From positions 69,294,372 to 69,358,371 of the forward strand of contig CM043953.1 of the NCBI GenBank assembly GCA_014529385.2: a stretch of 64,000 nt of DNA, in the 5' to 3' direction. Under the pieces are notes generated by a model that saw only the letters and a program-made list of their open reading frames with translations, was not told where the DNA came from and did not search any database. Position numbers and translations under genes: made by a program. The stretch comes from Adiantum capillus-veneris. Taxonomy: Eukaryota > Streptophyta > Polypodiopsida > Polypodiales > Pteridaceae. The first letter of the stretch is position 1. Every line of letters starts with the position of its first letter. Shown one piece after another: positions 1 to 10,835 of the stretch.

Positions 1-898
1 GGGAGGGGACCGCAATCCCTCCTTGGTATAGATAAAGATATAGATATAGATATGTGAAAAAAAAGACATTTACATGAACAGCACTCCCACTCAATGATCC
101 TCTTCAGACAACATTAAAAACCAATGAATAAAACAATAGTTTTAGAAGTTTGGCATGGAAGAATACATGAGGTTCGGGGGTTCACACCATAGTAAAATCA
201 TAGCGAAATCTTCAATTATAATTAGAGGGGGTTGATCACTTGTGGTGGTGGCGATGCTAGCACGTTGTTGATGATATTGATATTGTTGTTGGTGTTCTCG
301 AAGAGGAAGGCCTGCTTGTGGATGGCGAGCAAGCTCTGGAGGCCCAAGTTGAAGTTCTTGCACACCTGCATCGACGTGAGAGAGAATGTGCTAGAGAAGG
401 TGTAGGGATTGAGCAACGACGATGTGCCTTGCCTCGCCAACAATTTTGAACTCGTCCTTGTTGGGTTTCACTAGCGCCTCCATCAATGCCATTTTGACTC
501 CGAAGACAGAGTGCCTTCCCTCCAAATTATTGCCTTGAGAGGCTAGCCTGGATACTTGGGAACTTCCCACTCTTTTGGCTCCATAACCTGCAATGAGACT
601 ATATGATGGCCACAACAAAATATTGAATAAAAACAACAATTTTACATACGCACAGGAGTCCTTGCATGCACCTGGACCATAGCTGGGAGTTGCGTGCACC
701 AGGACCATAGCTGGTGTCGAGAGTTTTACGGGTCGTCATAAGATAGCCTAGCTGCAAGGTGTTTTGAGAAGTCCGTTGTGCACCCTTTTCATCCTCATTC
801 TGCTGATGTTGTCCACCGTGCAACACTTGGTCAATTGCTTTTGATGTCCCCTGTTTGTCGTTCATCAACTATTGATGATATTTGTCCGTCAACATCTG
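1..898. repeat. 0.9-kb dispersed direct repeat, copy A
   Basis: This block is repeated almost colinearly at 2,434-3,320. The two copies share the opening 'accgcaatccctccttg', a (ga/ta)-rich stretch, the exon-like minus-strand region and the ending 'tgtccgtcaacatctg', with scattered substitutions and a few small indels. After that the copies diverge abruptly. The block may start before the window. I do not recognise a transposon end in it; it could be a segmental duplication or a repeat family. Confidence 0.85.
142..587 (-). pseudogene. unidentified exon-like coding relic, copy A
   Basis: I do not recognise the protein. Read on the minus strand, a splice-acceptor-like 'cattgcag' (588-595) precedes an open stretch with predicted residues such as GSSQVSRLASQGNN and VKMALMEALVKPNKDEFK. 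It ends at a TAG (391-393), after which the same frame stays open to 142. Copy B (about 2,575-3,020) keeps the same TAG and the same acceptor but carries extra stops. Both copies are therefore probably non-functional relics of one exon, or the open frame is chance. No domain, signal peptide or membrane segment is evident. Confidence 0.3.
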
Positions 899-904
899 GC
901 TCCA

Positions 905-1049
905 ATCCACATGTAGTAGCTCACTCGCCTGCACCACATCATGACAAACATAGAAGGAAGAGAGAGAGAAAGAGAGAGAGACTACCAGCGAGATAGGGCT
1001 TTCCCAGCTCAATCGCCTTACATTACTCGCCCACAACGCAGGTTTCATG

Positions 1050-1092
<43 letters not shown>
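905..1092. repeat. segment shared with 45,035-45,220
   Basis: A run of about 150 bp ('agctcactcg.ctgcaccacatcatgacaaac', the purine-rich tract, 'cccagctcaat.gcctta.attactcgcccacaacgca') recurs at 45,040-45,170. There it lies immediately downstream of a minus-strand LINE endonuclease fragment. In both places it ends in a long (GA)n tract. It is probably a piece of the same LINE 5' region; the link here is by similarity only. Confidence 0.75.
1052..1091. repeat. (GA)20 microsatellite
   Basis: Uninterrupted GA dinucleotide array of about 40 bp at the end of the block shared with 45 kb. Confidence 0.97.
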
Positions 1093-1093
<1 letters not shown>

Positions 1094-1430
1094 ACACATT
1101 CTCTATTATTTGCCTTGAGCTTCCTTCGTCTTCTCCAAGCTGTGTGCGTTCCTCTACAACCCTAATTCCAACAATTCTTGTAGGTTTAAATATGTAAGAA
1201 GATAATTTTTAAGAACTCTATTACTATTGTAGAAGTGCTTCTTAAAGGGAATTGTATGAATTCTTTCTTTTAAGCACATGGGATTTTTTTGAAATTAAGA
1301 AAAAAGGATGCTAAAGTGTCCTTTTTGGTACCAAACTAGTGTTAAAGCCCTACACATGGTTGTGAACTTCACCTAATGAAGCCGTGCACCCTAAATTGAG
1401 CAAGTAGATTCTTGGTAGAGGTCTCCTCAA
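1093..1430. other. no gene seen
   Basis: AT-rich sequence between two microsatellites. I see no convincing ORF, RNA gene or transposon end. Confidence 0.6.
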
Positions 1431-1431
1431 C

Positions 1432-1472
<41 letters not shown>
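1431..1472. repeat. (CT)n microsatellite
   Basis: About 21 uninterrupted CT units. Confidence 0.97.
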
Positions 1473-1474
<2 letters not shown>

Positions 1475-1719
1475 GTGGATGAGTGTATACTACCGAAAGC
1501 CCTTAGCTTCTCCCGAATCATTATCATGCTCTTCCTGTCCATGCTTAACATATAGCAAACACTACTTCTTCCTTGGATTTGTTAATGGATTTTTTGGAGT
1601 GCAATGGGCACAAAATAGGGGACATTGATAGGGAGCCAACTTGGTTTGTGTATATGTGTGCGTGCATTTGCGCAAGCATGCATGCGTGTGTGCATTCAAA
1701 GTGTGCAAGGTTGTTCAAT

Positions 1720-1776
1720 TGTGTGTGTGTGTGAGAGAGAGAGAGAGACAGAGAGAGAGAGCGAGAGGGGGGGGGA
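1720..1776. repeat. compound (GT)n(GA)n microsatellite with G run
   Basis: A short GT array passes directly into GA units and a 9-10 bp G run. The overlapping plus-strand ORF (1,641-1,973) encodes low-complexity V/C- and R/E-rich peptide from these repeats and is not treated as a gene. Confidence 0.95.
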
Positions 1777-1954
1777 GTGAGCGCCTCTTATCCTTGGAAG
1801 TGACTGAAGTCCTGTGTGAGGGAGCTACCAACAAAGGCAGTAAAGTCACAAAGAGCGAGGACATACATGCAATCTCTCTCTCCCTTGACAATAAGTCACA
1901 CCCATATTTAATGTGGGTGAGGGTAATAGGATCGATGGTTGGGACTGGGGGGCT

Positions 1955-2125
1955 GGATCTCCAAGCGCACTAAATCTAGCCAGCAGGGAAAACGAGTCGT
2001 GCCGCTAAGACAGCAAGGTGCATTAAACCTGGCAACCGGGAAAAACGAGGTGTGACGAGGAGATTTGAACTCTGACGTCGTGGTCCGGGTTTAGTGTCAC
2101 ATGGGCTAACCACCTCACCCTCGCA
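1955..2125 (-). mobile_element. tRNA-like, SINE-like unit
   Basis: On the minus strand 'gaggtggttagcccatg' (2,100-2,116) resembles a pol III A box, and 'gagttcaaatctcc' (2,059-2,072) fits a B box about 42 bp downstream, the spacing of a tRNA gene. The tRNA fold is poor, so this is not a functional tRNA. Downstream (1,960-2,045) two imperfect copies of a ~35-bp unit ('.cactaaatct.gc...gggaaaacga') follow as a tail. A plant tRNA-derived SINE is the best reading; no poly(A) or target duplication was found. Confidence 0.4.
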
Positions 2126-2329
2126 TGCATTGTGTATTCACAACTCATTTTACAACATTATATTGTAAATTAACATGCATTGCCCTGGTTGTCCAGGTTT
2201 AGTGCGTGTCCAGGTTTAGTTTTTGATCTGATATTTATGACAACAATCTTCTCAACTTTCGCACGTGAGCTTCTCTGCCTTTGATCCCATTGCCTCCCCC
2301 TCTTAAATATGGGTGTTACTTAGTGCTAA

Positions 2330-2331
<2 letters not shown>

Positions 2332-2364
<33 letters not shown>
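2332..2364. repeat. (CT)n microsatellite
   Basis: Uninterrupted CT array of about 33 bp. Confidence 0.97.
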
Positions 2365-2369
<5 letters not shown>

Positions 2370-2433
2370 ACTTGTGTGATGGTCAAGCTATAGGGGACAT
2401 TGATTGTACCAAGGAAATTGCGCCATATGTATG

Positions 2434-3320
2434 GGGGAGGAGACCGCAATCCCTCCTTGATATAGATATATATATAGATATAGATATGTGAAACGAAAGA
2501 CATTTACATGAACATCACTCCCACTCAATGATCCTCTTAGACAACATTAAAAACCAATGAATAAAACAGTAGTTTTAGAAGTCTGGCATGGAAGAATACA
2601 TGAGGTTCGGGGGTTCAAACCATAGTAAAATCATAGCAAAATCTTCAATTATAATTAGAGGGGGATTAATCACTTGTGGTGGTGGCCATGTCAACACGTT
2701 GTTGATGATATTGATATTGTTGTTGGCATTCTCGAAGAGGAAGGCCTGCTTGTGGATGTCGAGCAGGCTCTGGAGGCCCAGGTTGAAGTTCTCACACACT
2801 TGCATCGACGTGAGAGAGAAGGTGCTAGAGAAGGCGTAGGGATTGAGCAACGACGACATGCCTTGCCTCGCCAGCAATGTTGAGCTCGTCCTTGTTGGGT
2901 TTCACCAGTGCCTCCATTAACGCCATTTTGACTCCAAAGACAGAGTGCCTGCCCTAGTCCAAATATGTTGCCTTGAGAGGCTAGCCTGGATACTTGGGAA
3001 CTTCCCACTCTGATGGCTCCATAACCTGCAATGAGACTATATGACGATCCATAGCACAACAATATATTGAATAAAAACAACACTTTTACATACGCACAAG
3101 AGTCCTTGCGTGCACCAGGACCATAGCTCGTGTCGAGAGTTTTACGGGTCGTCAGAAGATAGCCCAGCTGCATAGGTGTTTTGAGAAGTCTGTTGTGCAC
3201 CCTTTTCATCCTCATTCTGCTGCTGTTGTCCACATTGCAACACTTGGTCAATTGCTTTTGATGTCCCCTGTGTGTCGTTCGTCAACTATTGATGTTATCT
3301 GTCCGTCAACATCTGTTCCA
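2434..3320. repeat. 0.9-kb dispersed direct repeat, copy B
   Basis: Second copy of the block at 1-898, same orientation. It lacks the short internal duplication around 665-720 of copy A ('accaggaccatagctgg') and has a few extra stops in the minus-strand open region. Similarity ends at 'tgtccgtcaacatctg'. Confidence 0.85.
2575..3020 (-). pseudogene. unidentified exon-like coding relic, copy B
   Basis: Counterpart of the minus-strand relic in copy A, with the same acceptor-like 'cattgcag' and the same terminal TAG position. The predicted peptide shares SVFGVKMALMEALVKPNKDE with copy A. A single-base difference shifts one frame (the longest open frame here is 2,575-2,877), and the segment near 2,960 has gained stops. 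No family recognised. Confidence 0.3.
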
Positions 3321-3325
3321 TGAGA

Positions 3326-4079
3326 CAAAGGTTGTGTGTTGGTTGGCAACCGGCTTTTGTTACGGTTCGGTTGTATGTGTGTTTGTCTGCATTTTTTAAT
3401 TGATGTGTGCACCTGAGTTCTTTTGTTCTATCTGCATTCTTTGGCACCGTTTGTGTTTCCTTACATTTTACATTTTTTGTTTTTTTTTCTTGTTTTTTTG
3501 TAGTGTTTTTTGTCGTATTTAGGCTAAGGTTAGCTGCTAGGTTTATTTCTTTGCTAAAAGCAATAAACAAAACGCAAGGCCACGTGCCGCAACGTGAGAG
3601 AGGGGAGGAGAAATGAAATTTATTTAAGTTTCTTTTACCTTGAAAAAAATTAATTGAAAAAAGAAAGGACCCAACTGTCCACGGCCTCGGTCTTTTCTTT
3701 TGATATATATATCATTGGGAGTCCCATCCTCCATAGCCTACCCCTTGGTGATAGCAATAATGAAGGCCATTCTATATTTATAGGCTCCCCCTCCCAAAGG
3801 AGGAGTCCGTATGTGGGATGAAGGAATGGCCCCTCCTTCCAAAAGCCTCCCTTGAAATTGATCTTTCCCCCCATAACATCTTGTTTGGTCAAACGTTGTG
3901 TTGTAAAGTGCACCAAGACCTCTTGAATGACACGCTCATTTTGAGCTAGTGCATGTCCTAGTCCGCATTGCGAGCCTCAAATAAAGATTAAAAAAAAAAA
4001 AGCAAAACAAAACCAACAAGAAAAATACAAAAAAAGCATTAGAGGGGGCTTGCCAACACTTCTAGGGCACTGAATCCAC
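3326..4079 (+). other. decayed 5' leader of a gag element
   Basis: There is no ORF. Around 3,895-4,079 the order 'ttgtaaagtgcac', 'acacgctcattttgagct', an A-rich tract and 'acacttctag' follows the leader of the element at 28,747-33,621 (30,037-30,215). A T-rich run at 3,470-3,500 could match the low-complexity leader at 29,470-29,700. The similarity is partial and was judged by eye. Confidence 0.45.
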
Positions 4080-4325
4080 GTGCATTTATGCTCTAGGCAA
4101 GTGATAGAGTTTGACCAAATAGAGAGGGCTTCAATTTATATAAACACATACTATTTGTCTAATTTAGGTTTAAGACCTCTTATCGGGACCCAAGGTAGTG
4201 TAATTCAAGATCCTTGCCTAGCAGTAAGAAATTTTATATCGGATTACGACATGATGAATGGATACCCTATAGAAAATACTAAGAGATTTGAGGCTAGAGA
4301 GCAACAATGTATTAGGCGCCAATGA
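4080..4325 (+). pseudogene. decayed gag N-terminus, third family member
   Basis: The predicted peptide aligns with the gag N-terminus of the elements at 20,153 (minus) and 30,228 (plus). Shared positions include HL-S-VIE-D near the start, GTQGS--QDP in the middle, and YP-[TE]NT-R near the end. The usual ATG is GTG here, so the start codon seems lost. Downstream (4,330-4,600) a second open frame has no recognisable match, and no zinc knuckle, protease or RT follows. This is an old, diverged relative of the RT-less gag family. Confidence 0.6.
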
Positions 4326-4619
4326 GAGGCTAGCCTTAAGATTACACATGCATAATTTGAGGATTCCAATGAGGATTTCCTCAGGTCTCGATCCACCTCT
4401 ACGATACCCAGCTGAATTGAGTAACCCATGTGAAAGGGTGTTGTACAATGCATTATCAAACATAGACACTAGATATAATGTATTATCATATGGTGCATGG
4501 TGTCAACTAGGGAAGCCATCTTTGTTCAAAGAGACCATTCATGTCAATGGTATCAATAAAAAGAAACACCACGGTGTTTGGAATCTTGAACACTAATGTT
4601 GCCTATGACAATGGGATTG

Positions 4620-5199
4620 TGGTGTAAGACTTTTTGCTCATGCCTACTGGTACTATGGAAGGAAACATCAACCTAGGAAGAACATGGATGTCTATAATCA
4701 AGTGCACCATTGATTGGAAGGCCAGAGTATCAAAACACAAAAGCCAATTGTGAGTCTTATCGCTCAAGAGACAAAGCCTGAGTCAACAGTTCTTAGGACT
4801 ATGCAAAAAAATGACACTTCAGAGTCACGGGGTTAAAACGAGCTCCATTGATATTGATAACTCCAAGGCTTCAACCTCCACGATCTATCCAAAAAATTGT
4901 ATGCCTTCTTTCTTGCTTTCTTTTTAATACATGTTTTGATATAGGTATGGGATAGTCGTCTCATATGTTGGCTGAGTTCACTTTTTTGAGATTAACACAC
5001 GCCTTCAATTTACCATTTTTTTTCGGAACTACCACAATTGATTACACCAAAACAATGCGCTTAATGTTGTATGTGAACTCCACTTCTCCAAGTTTATCTA
5101 CCTTTTCCTTAATCGTTCTTGCAAAAGGTTTCATTATATGTGTATGGTTTTTGTCTTATGGGTTTTGTTTCCTCTCTCATTGGTAGAATGCGTGTTGAA
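4620..5199. other. no gene seen
   Basis: AT-rich sequence. A few short open frames lack any recognisable motif. It may be further decayed retroelement interior. Confidence 0.5.
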
Positions 5200-5431
5200 A
5201 GATCTCAAGATCTACCTCTTTCAAGTCCTTATATGACCAATATAATGTAGAGAGCACAATAGAAGCCAATAGCTTCTCTCACAGACATGACAATGGAGAT
5301 ATGCACAAAGAGAAGAGAGAGAGGGAAGATAAGGTTGCACACGATCAGAGAAAATGAAAAGAGAGGAGTGCTTCATTAGGTTTTAGGCCTTTTAAAGGCC
5401 GTTACATCTTGTTCACATGTTGACCCCAACA
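5200..5431 (-). mobile_element. probable copia-type LTR fragment
   Basis: On the minus strand the sequence begins TGTTGGGGTCAACATG at 5,431, immediately after a polypurine tract (minus 'ggctgaagggggcgat', forward 5,432-5,447). That is the arrangement of a 3' LTR. A pyrimidine-rich region and 'ttgagatctttca' (near 5,200) could be its end in CA. TGTTGGGG also starts the copia LTR at 52,617. No coding sequence of this element is visible at higher coordinates. Confidence 0.5.
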
Positions 5432-5447
5432 ATCGCCCCCTTCAGCC

Positions 5448-5869
5448 AAGCTTGGCAAAGCCAACATGCACCTCCTAAAATTGGATTCATCACTCTCATG
5501 ACACATAGAGTTTAGGTTTGCTCCCAACTGTGAGTTTTAGGTTTTCTCACAACTAAGGGTTTTAGGTGTACCCATAACTTGGTGCTTCTAATGAGTTACC
5601 AATCATAGGGGGTTTTTGGTTTATCAACCTCCTTCTCGGATCTAAAGGGAAGAGGGATAAAGCGGGCTCTTCGGCTCTATCATCAACACTTTCATTTCAC
5701 TGCTAAACGACCTTCCCAATACACAGTTCCAAATCATGCCGTGGCTTCCACATTCACACAAGCCTTGAAGAGGGAAGGCGTGACAGAAGTAGACCACGTC
5801 CGCTATATTCACATCACTCTTACTCATGTGAAAAATCCAGAGAATACCACCTTCTTGGGAGCTCCATAA
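5448..5869. other. no gene seen (possible interior of minus LTR element)
   Basis: The sequence contains repeated 'aactgtgagttttaggttttctcacaactaagggttttagg' motifs but no coding relic I can name. Confidence 0.4.
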
Positions 5870-7100
5870 GTGTTAACAAGAATAGGTTATCATGTTATTG
5901 GCCAGGCAAGAAATCTATTGCCTACCCTAGAGAAAAATATATGGCTCCTGAACAGGAATGAAGAAGAAGAAGTGCGGAGGAGAGCTCCACCCGTGAGAAC
6001 TAGACTAAGGACCAGACTAGTCGATGTCCCTAGCCAAGAGACTACTACTGCAGCAAAAGCCACAAAAAAGTGACACCGAAGGAAAAGAGGCGGCAGAGGA
6101 AGAGATTCCTCTCGACAGAAAGAGAAGAGAAAAAGAAAAATCCCTGCAACAACATCAAAAGAACCAATCCAAAAGTCGGCCAAAATAGAAAGAGAGAAGG
6201 CGGCTTTTGAGTCAAAAAGAGGAATGAAGGGATATTTTGAGGAAAAATGAAAATCATCTCCAAGGAGAATCAAAATTCAAACCAAACACCCAATGTTCGA
6301 TGGAAATGATGATCCTCGGGCTGGCCTAGAGCATCTCTATCATAAAGAAGAACGACAACGAGAACAGGCCCAAGAACAAGAGGAAGCCGATACACCACCT
6401 CAAGAGGATTCACCCAAAGAACCAGTCAACCCTACATCAGAGGTTACACACTCCTCTCCCACAAGTGCATCATCACAACTGGAGACCACAACACAACCAA
6501 AACCAGAGGAGACCACTCCCATTGCTCTAGAAATGTGAAATTGGATATTAAACCACTCAAAGAAACTATTAAGGAACAAGAGGCTGAACCAATTAGCCCC
6601 ATAGAGATACCAAAAACTCAAGCCAACCAACTAGATGAGCCAATCTCTAAGGCTCAAGACACACAAACGAATCAACCAGAAGCGAGCAACACAAGAACAA
6701 TGGAGAATCTAGAGAATATAGATGAATATGCATAGTATGCACACGATGTGATAGACAAAATGAAAGAAGAAATCTATGCTCGCCACCAACAGCTACATAG
6801 CGTATACAAGCACATGCGGCTCTGCAAGGAAAGACTAGACATGGCCAATGTTTGTGTTGAATCATACAAAGAAGCCATGGAATTCAAAGAAAAGGAATAG
6901 GTTGAACTAACTGCAAAGACATCAGCGGATCTGGAAACTCTCTAGACAAGAAATTAGCAACAAGAGCAGCAAGTCACAACGGCCACTTCAGCTCGACAGG
7001 AATCTACTTCAGGAATTGACAAGCTTCAAATTCAGTTAAACATTACAAATACTCAGTTGGCACAATCAGAAGCAGGCATTAAGAGCAAAATACATTGATA
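5870..7100 (+). pseudogene. charged, glutamine/proline-rich coding relic of an unknown LTR element
   Basis: I do not recognise the protein. Successive plus-strand frames (5,870-6,073; 6,293-6,538; 6,535-6,735, then on to about 7,100) read as one broken coding region. It has an acidic/basic head (NEEEEVRRRAPPVRTRLRTR), a Lys/Arg stretch, a P/E/T/S-rich middle and a Gln/Glu/Lys-rich part that looks able to form a coiled coil. Several stops and at least two frameshifts interrupt it. Composition is strongly biased toward E, K, Q and T. The context (a polypurine tract and LTR start 1.4 kb downstream) suggests the gag-position protein of a non-autonomous retrotransposon. Confidence 0.4.
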
Positions 7101-7354
7101 AACCAGCTCAAGGACAACCCTACAATAGCCACACTCTAGAGCACAAATCAATACAAGGCAGTGGAACAAAAAGTTAAAGACCTTGCATTGGAGCTAAAGT
7201 TAGAGCAAATGCAGAGAGCACGCTATCGGGTTCATGCAAGGAGAGAAAAGATACCAATAGGAAATAGATCAACTCAAAGTAGAATTGAGCAAATCTAAAG
7301 CAACATCCCACGACACAGGCTACCATATCAAAGGAAGGACAATTTTATTTTGGA

Positions 7355-7860
7355 ATGCAAGATCAAGATACCCTAAAGTTTATGGATTTTGAAGCAACAG
7401 TCATCGGAGAGGCCAATCTTCCTGATCTAGATATTTCTCGTGATGAAGCTGGACTCTCCGCTCAACCGAAAAGATTAACTGTTGAAGAGGAAGTAGTTTT
7501 GAAAAAGCAAGCGAAAGAGGAGTCAAAAAGCATATGGAAGGAAGCCATGCAGTGGGAGGAGCGAATACTGTATTTTATCAATGTCAACCTCCTCACACCA
7601 CCAGATATAAATGAGGCATGGCATCAACAAGCTCTACCCTATCCTCTCATCAAATTCGAAGTACTCTAGATCAAAGAGTGGTTACTTAAAGATTTCTAAT
7701 ACGACCCCACATTGGCACATCCCAAATGGCAGGAGATCTGGCTGAACCGACACCCTAGGTATTTGATCTTGTATACAAATGCACCAACTCCTATCAAGTA
7801 CGATCTTGTGCAGTGCCCAGTGCCAAGAGTCCGAACTTGGCAGCAACACTTTCTCCTCCA
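7355..7860 (+). pseudogene. unknown coding relic, middle part
   Basis: The longest piece (7,355-7,669) predicts a 104-residue charged protein with LTVEEEVVLKKQAKEESKS and a more hydrophobic end (INVNLLTPPDINEAW). After one stop the same frame continues with aromatic-rich residues (KWQEIWLNRHPRYLILY) to about 7,860. There is no zinc knuckle, DTG/DSG protease or RT motif. It belongs with the relics on either side by orientation and spacing. Family unknown. Confidence 0.4.
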
Positions 7861-7920
7861 ACAAAAGCAGCCTTAGCTAAACTACCCAAGGTTTCCACCT
7901 TCTTCAAGTAACTAACCCAC

Positions 7921-8379
7921 AAAGGCCTACATGGTGGACACACTGTCCTCAACTATTCAATTGTTTTTGTGGCATCCCGGATTTGGCATGCATCATGCTA
8001 GTAAAGATTGAAACAATGCTTTTAACTTGTTTGCAAACTTTTCACCGTGCAGAACAAAGAGATTTCTGCATGGATGTCCTTTCTCGAAGGCGCCAAGGGC
8101 CTATGCTATGATTTATCAGGCCAGCCCTTCGAAGAAGTGCTTCATGGATTTTATGCTAGGGTGATGTTTCTACCATCCTACTACATGCAGACATTTGAAG
8201 AAGCATTCTACATCGGCTTCTTCACTTATCAATCTAAATTCTTTGGCCCCATCATCACTAATCTGTGCGCAAGATTTGTCAGTTACTCCGCGGATGAGCA
8301 AATAAATAAAGTCACCATGAAATTTTTGTCAATTGCAGATAAAGAACTTCGCCTCAGATACCAACAGGGTCTTGAGTAG
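7921..8379 (+). pseudogene. unknown coding relic, C-terminal part
   Basis: The frame opens at 7,921 with HGGHTVLNYSIVFVAS, shifts twice between about 7,980 and 8,047, and returns to a clean frame to 8,379. That frame predicts 110 residues with GAKGLCYDLSGQPFEEVLHG and FFTYQSKFFGPIITNLCARF. Hydrophobic and aromatic residues are well distributed, as in a folded domain. The stop at 8,377-8,379 lies about 80 bp before a polypurine tract, so this is the last coding part of its element. I cannot assign a function; it is not RT, RNase H or integrase. Confidence 0.45.
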
Positions 8380-8456
8380 CAAGCACAAAGGTCAGCAACA
8401 AGGAAGCCCGACCACTACTTAGCACCCTAAGTAGTTGTGTCGCAGACAACACATGC

Positions 8457-8470
8457 AAGGAGGGGGGGAA
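8457..8470 (+). other. polypurine tract
   Basis: 'aaggagggggggaa' lies directly before a TG-starting LTR-like sequence. This is the plus-strand primer site expected just inside a 3' LTR. Confidence 0.65.
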
Positions 8471-8790
8471 TGTTAGCTGCTCAGCTAACAAGAGCAAGAG
8501 CATCAAAAGGGCTGCCACTCATTTTTAGAGCCAATTGAATGTATTAAATCCCTTTGTATCATTGAAAAATCCCGCAAAGTCCAAAGCTGTTGTAATATTA
8601 TTGATGGTTACTGATCGTATGTAGTTTCTAAGCCTTGTATTGAGCCCAAATAGCTAGAAACCCATTCTTTGAACCTTGGCTAAGTATAAAAGCCAACCTT
8701 TGTAACAAAAAACCTAAGTTTTTGGATAATGAAAGTAAGCATTTGCGGCAGAAGCTCAACGTGAGTCTAATGTTTCTTTGAATCTTCGTG
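8471..8790 (+). mobile_element. 3' LTR (right end uncertain)
   Basis: It starts TGTTAGCTGCTCAGCTAACA, a near-perfect 9-bp inverted repeat, right after the polypurine tract. A TATA-like 'gtataaaagcc' lies at 8,679-8,690. The CA end could not be fixed because the 5' LTR was not found in the window; the right boundary is a guess. Confidence 0.5.
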
Positions 8791-8799
8791 TCTCTCTTG

Positions 8800-9894
8800 T
8801 ACGGTGTGCATTGCTATTCAGAGCATACCAACGCGTTTGCATGTGAAAGCTCTTCCATTTAACATAAGTTTCTTGTGATGAAACTATGATTTTAGTCATG
8901 TTGTCTACAAGCCGATTTTGCTCCCTATGCACCATACACGCACCAGAACTGGTTTTTGACCATAAGAATACGTAGAGCATGCCTAGAGGATGCTATAGAG
9001 TGCTTCAAAGTCTGAAACTGACTAACCTAAAATAGGTTGTTTATCTTAGGTGCGATTCTGTCCAAGTGTCAAAAATGGCATTTGAGTACACATGAGTGTC
9101 AATGATACTCTGCTCCTGCTAGTCATAAAGTTTCGTTGCATTCGGTGACTCGTATCTATACTAAATCATCAGAACAAGCTTACCACAAAGAAAGCAGCTT
9201 TTGATGTTTGACACACATTTGAGACTGAGATAGGTAGGAACGATTTAGACTTGGGTTTTTCGACAAATTAGCTATCTCTTGTAGCCTCCATGCACTAGTC
9301 GGGTCAGCTACGTCCCACGAATTGACAAGTTTTATGTCTATGGTTCTTACTTTGCTAGCATTGATATGGTGGGGCTTGGCAGCTGTTTGACACAGAGAAA
9401 TTGCCATGAGAAGAAAACACAATCAACCATACCAATTCACAAGGTTATTTACAAGGAAGCCTAATGCATAACCATGCATATGTATAGGTGCCACCAAAGG
9501 ACTATCTCATCACATTGAGGAACATTGTGCCCATATGAATATGGACCATGAACCATAAAAAGCAAAAGGAGAGGAAGACCTCACAATAGCACATGCCAAG
9601 CTCTCGATGAATCCACACATCAAGCAATGCTGAGTGGAAACCTTGTGTTGGGTACATACACGCATCGCTATGCTACTAACCCTAAGGATGTACACAATGC
9701 ATGCTACAACTTCACTCAAAGAGGCAAAGTTAGATGGTCTCGAAGTTGGGCCAACACACATGTGCCTCACACAAGAGAAGATAAGCATGTGGCATGTGAG
9801 GTCTCAAACAAGGCTTGTCAAAAATATTTTTCCTAATTGAGCTAATTTACAGGGCTTGCCAAAAAATAAACTTGCTCGAAGTAAAGAGGGGGCA
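8800..9894. other. no gene seen
   Basis: Mixed unique-looking sequence. Short open frames on both strands (for example 9,180-9,422 and 9,510-9,788 on minus) have no recognisable motif. Confidence 0.5.
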
Positions 9895-10225
9895 CAATTA
9901 AAACTCTTGGTCTTTTGGACAAAATTTGAGAATACCACTAAAACTTGCAAAAGTTTCCAGTTTTCTTCAAGGCAAGCTTGGAATCTACCCAAGAATTTTC
10001 AATTTTAGCTTTCTAAAAATACACTAAACCTTGGTTCTTTGCAAACATGGAAAATATATAAGGACACAATAAAAACTCTTGGTTTTTAGGTCAAAGTTTG
10101 AAGAATTTCCAGTGTTTACACTTGCAAAATTTTGTCGGTTTTCTTCAAGGCAACCTTGAAAGATTTATCCAGTTAAAAATACACTAAACTTCGGTTTTTT
10201 GTGAACATTGGCCTTGAATAGCCCC
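9895..10225. repeat. two tandem copies of a ~172-bp unit
   Basis: Unit 1 (9,895-10,066) and unit 2 (from 10,067) share 'aaaactcttgg', 'ttttcttcaaggcaa', 'aaaatacactaaac.t.ggtt' in the same order. Copies are clearly diverged. Confidence 0.8.
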
Positions 10226-10339
10226 AAAATGAAAGGGCATGATGGATGTAGAAGAGTTGGAAGGTCAGTTGATTCACTTTTACTCTCTCACCACCCCAAG
10301 GACATTATGTGATGAGAGGAGGGATGCACCTACCGCACC

Positions 10340-10342
<3 letters not shown>

Positions 10343-10373
<31 letters not shown>
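10343..10373. repeat. (GA)n microsatellite
   Basis: About 15 GA units. Confidence 0.97.
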
Positions 10374-10377
<4 letters not shown>

Positions 10378-10498
10378 CTTTTAAAAATGACACCCAACCA
10401 AAAGCAAGAATATATTTCAAAAGAAAAACGAGAATCACTTAGTCTGAGAGAGATCTCAAAGATCTACTCGACAAATCTCGACCTCGAAACTCAATGTG

Positions 10499-10835
<337 letters not shown>

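Noticed and set aside
2046-2125. A functional tRNA gene on minus
   Set aside because: A and B boxes are present but acceptor and anticodon stems do not pair convincingly.
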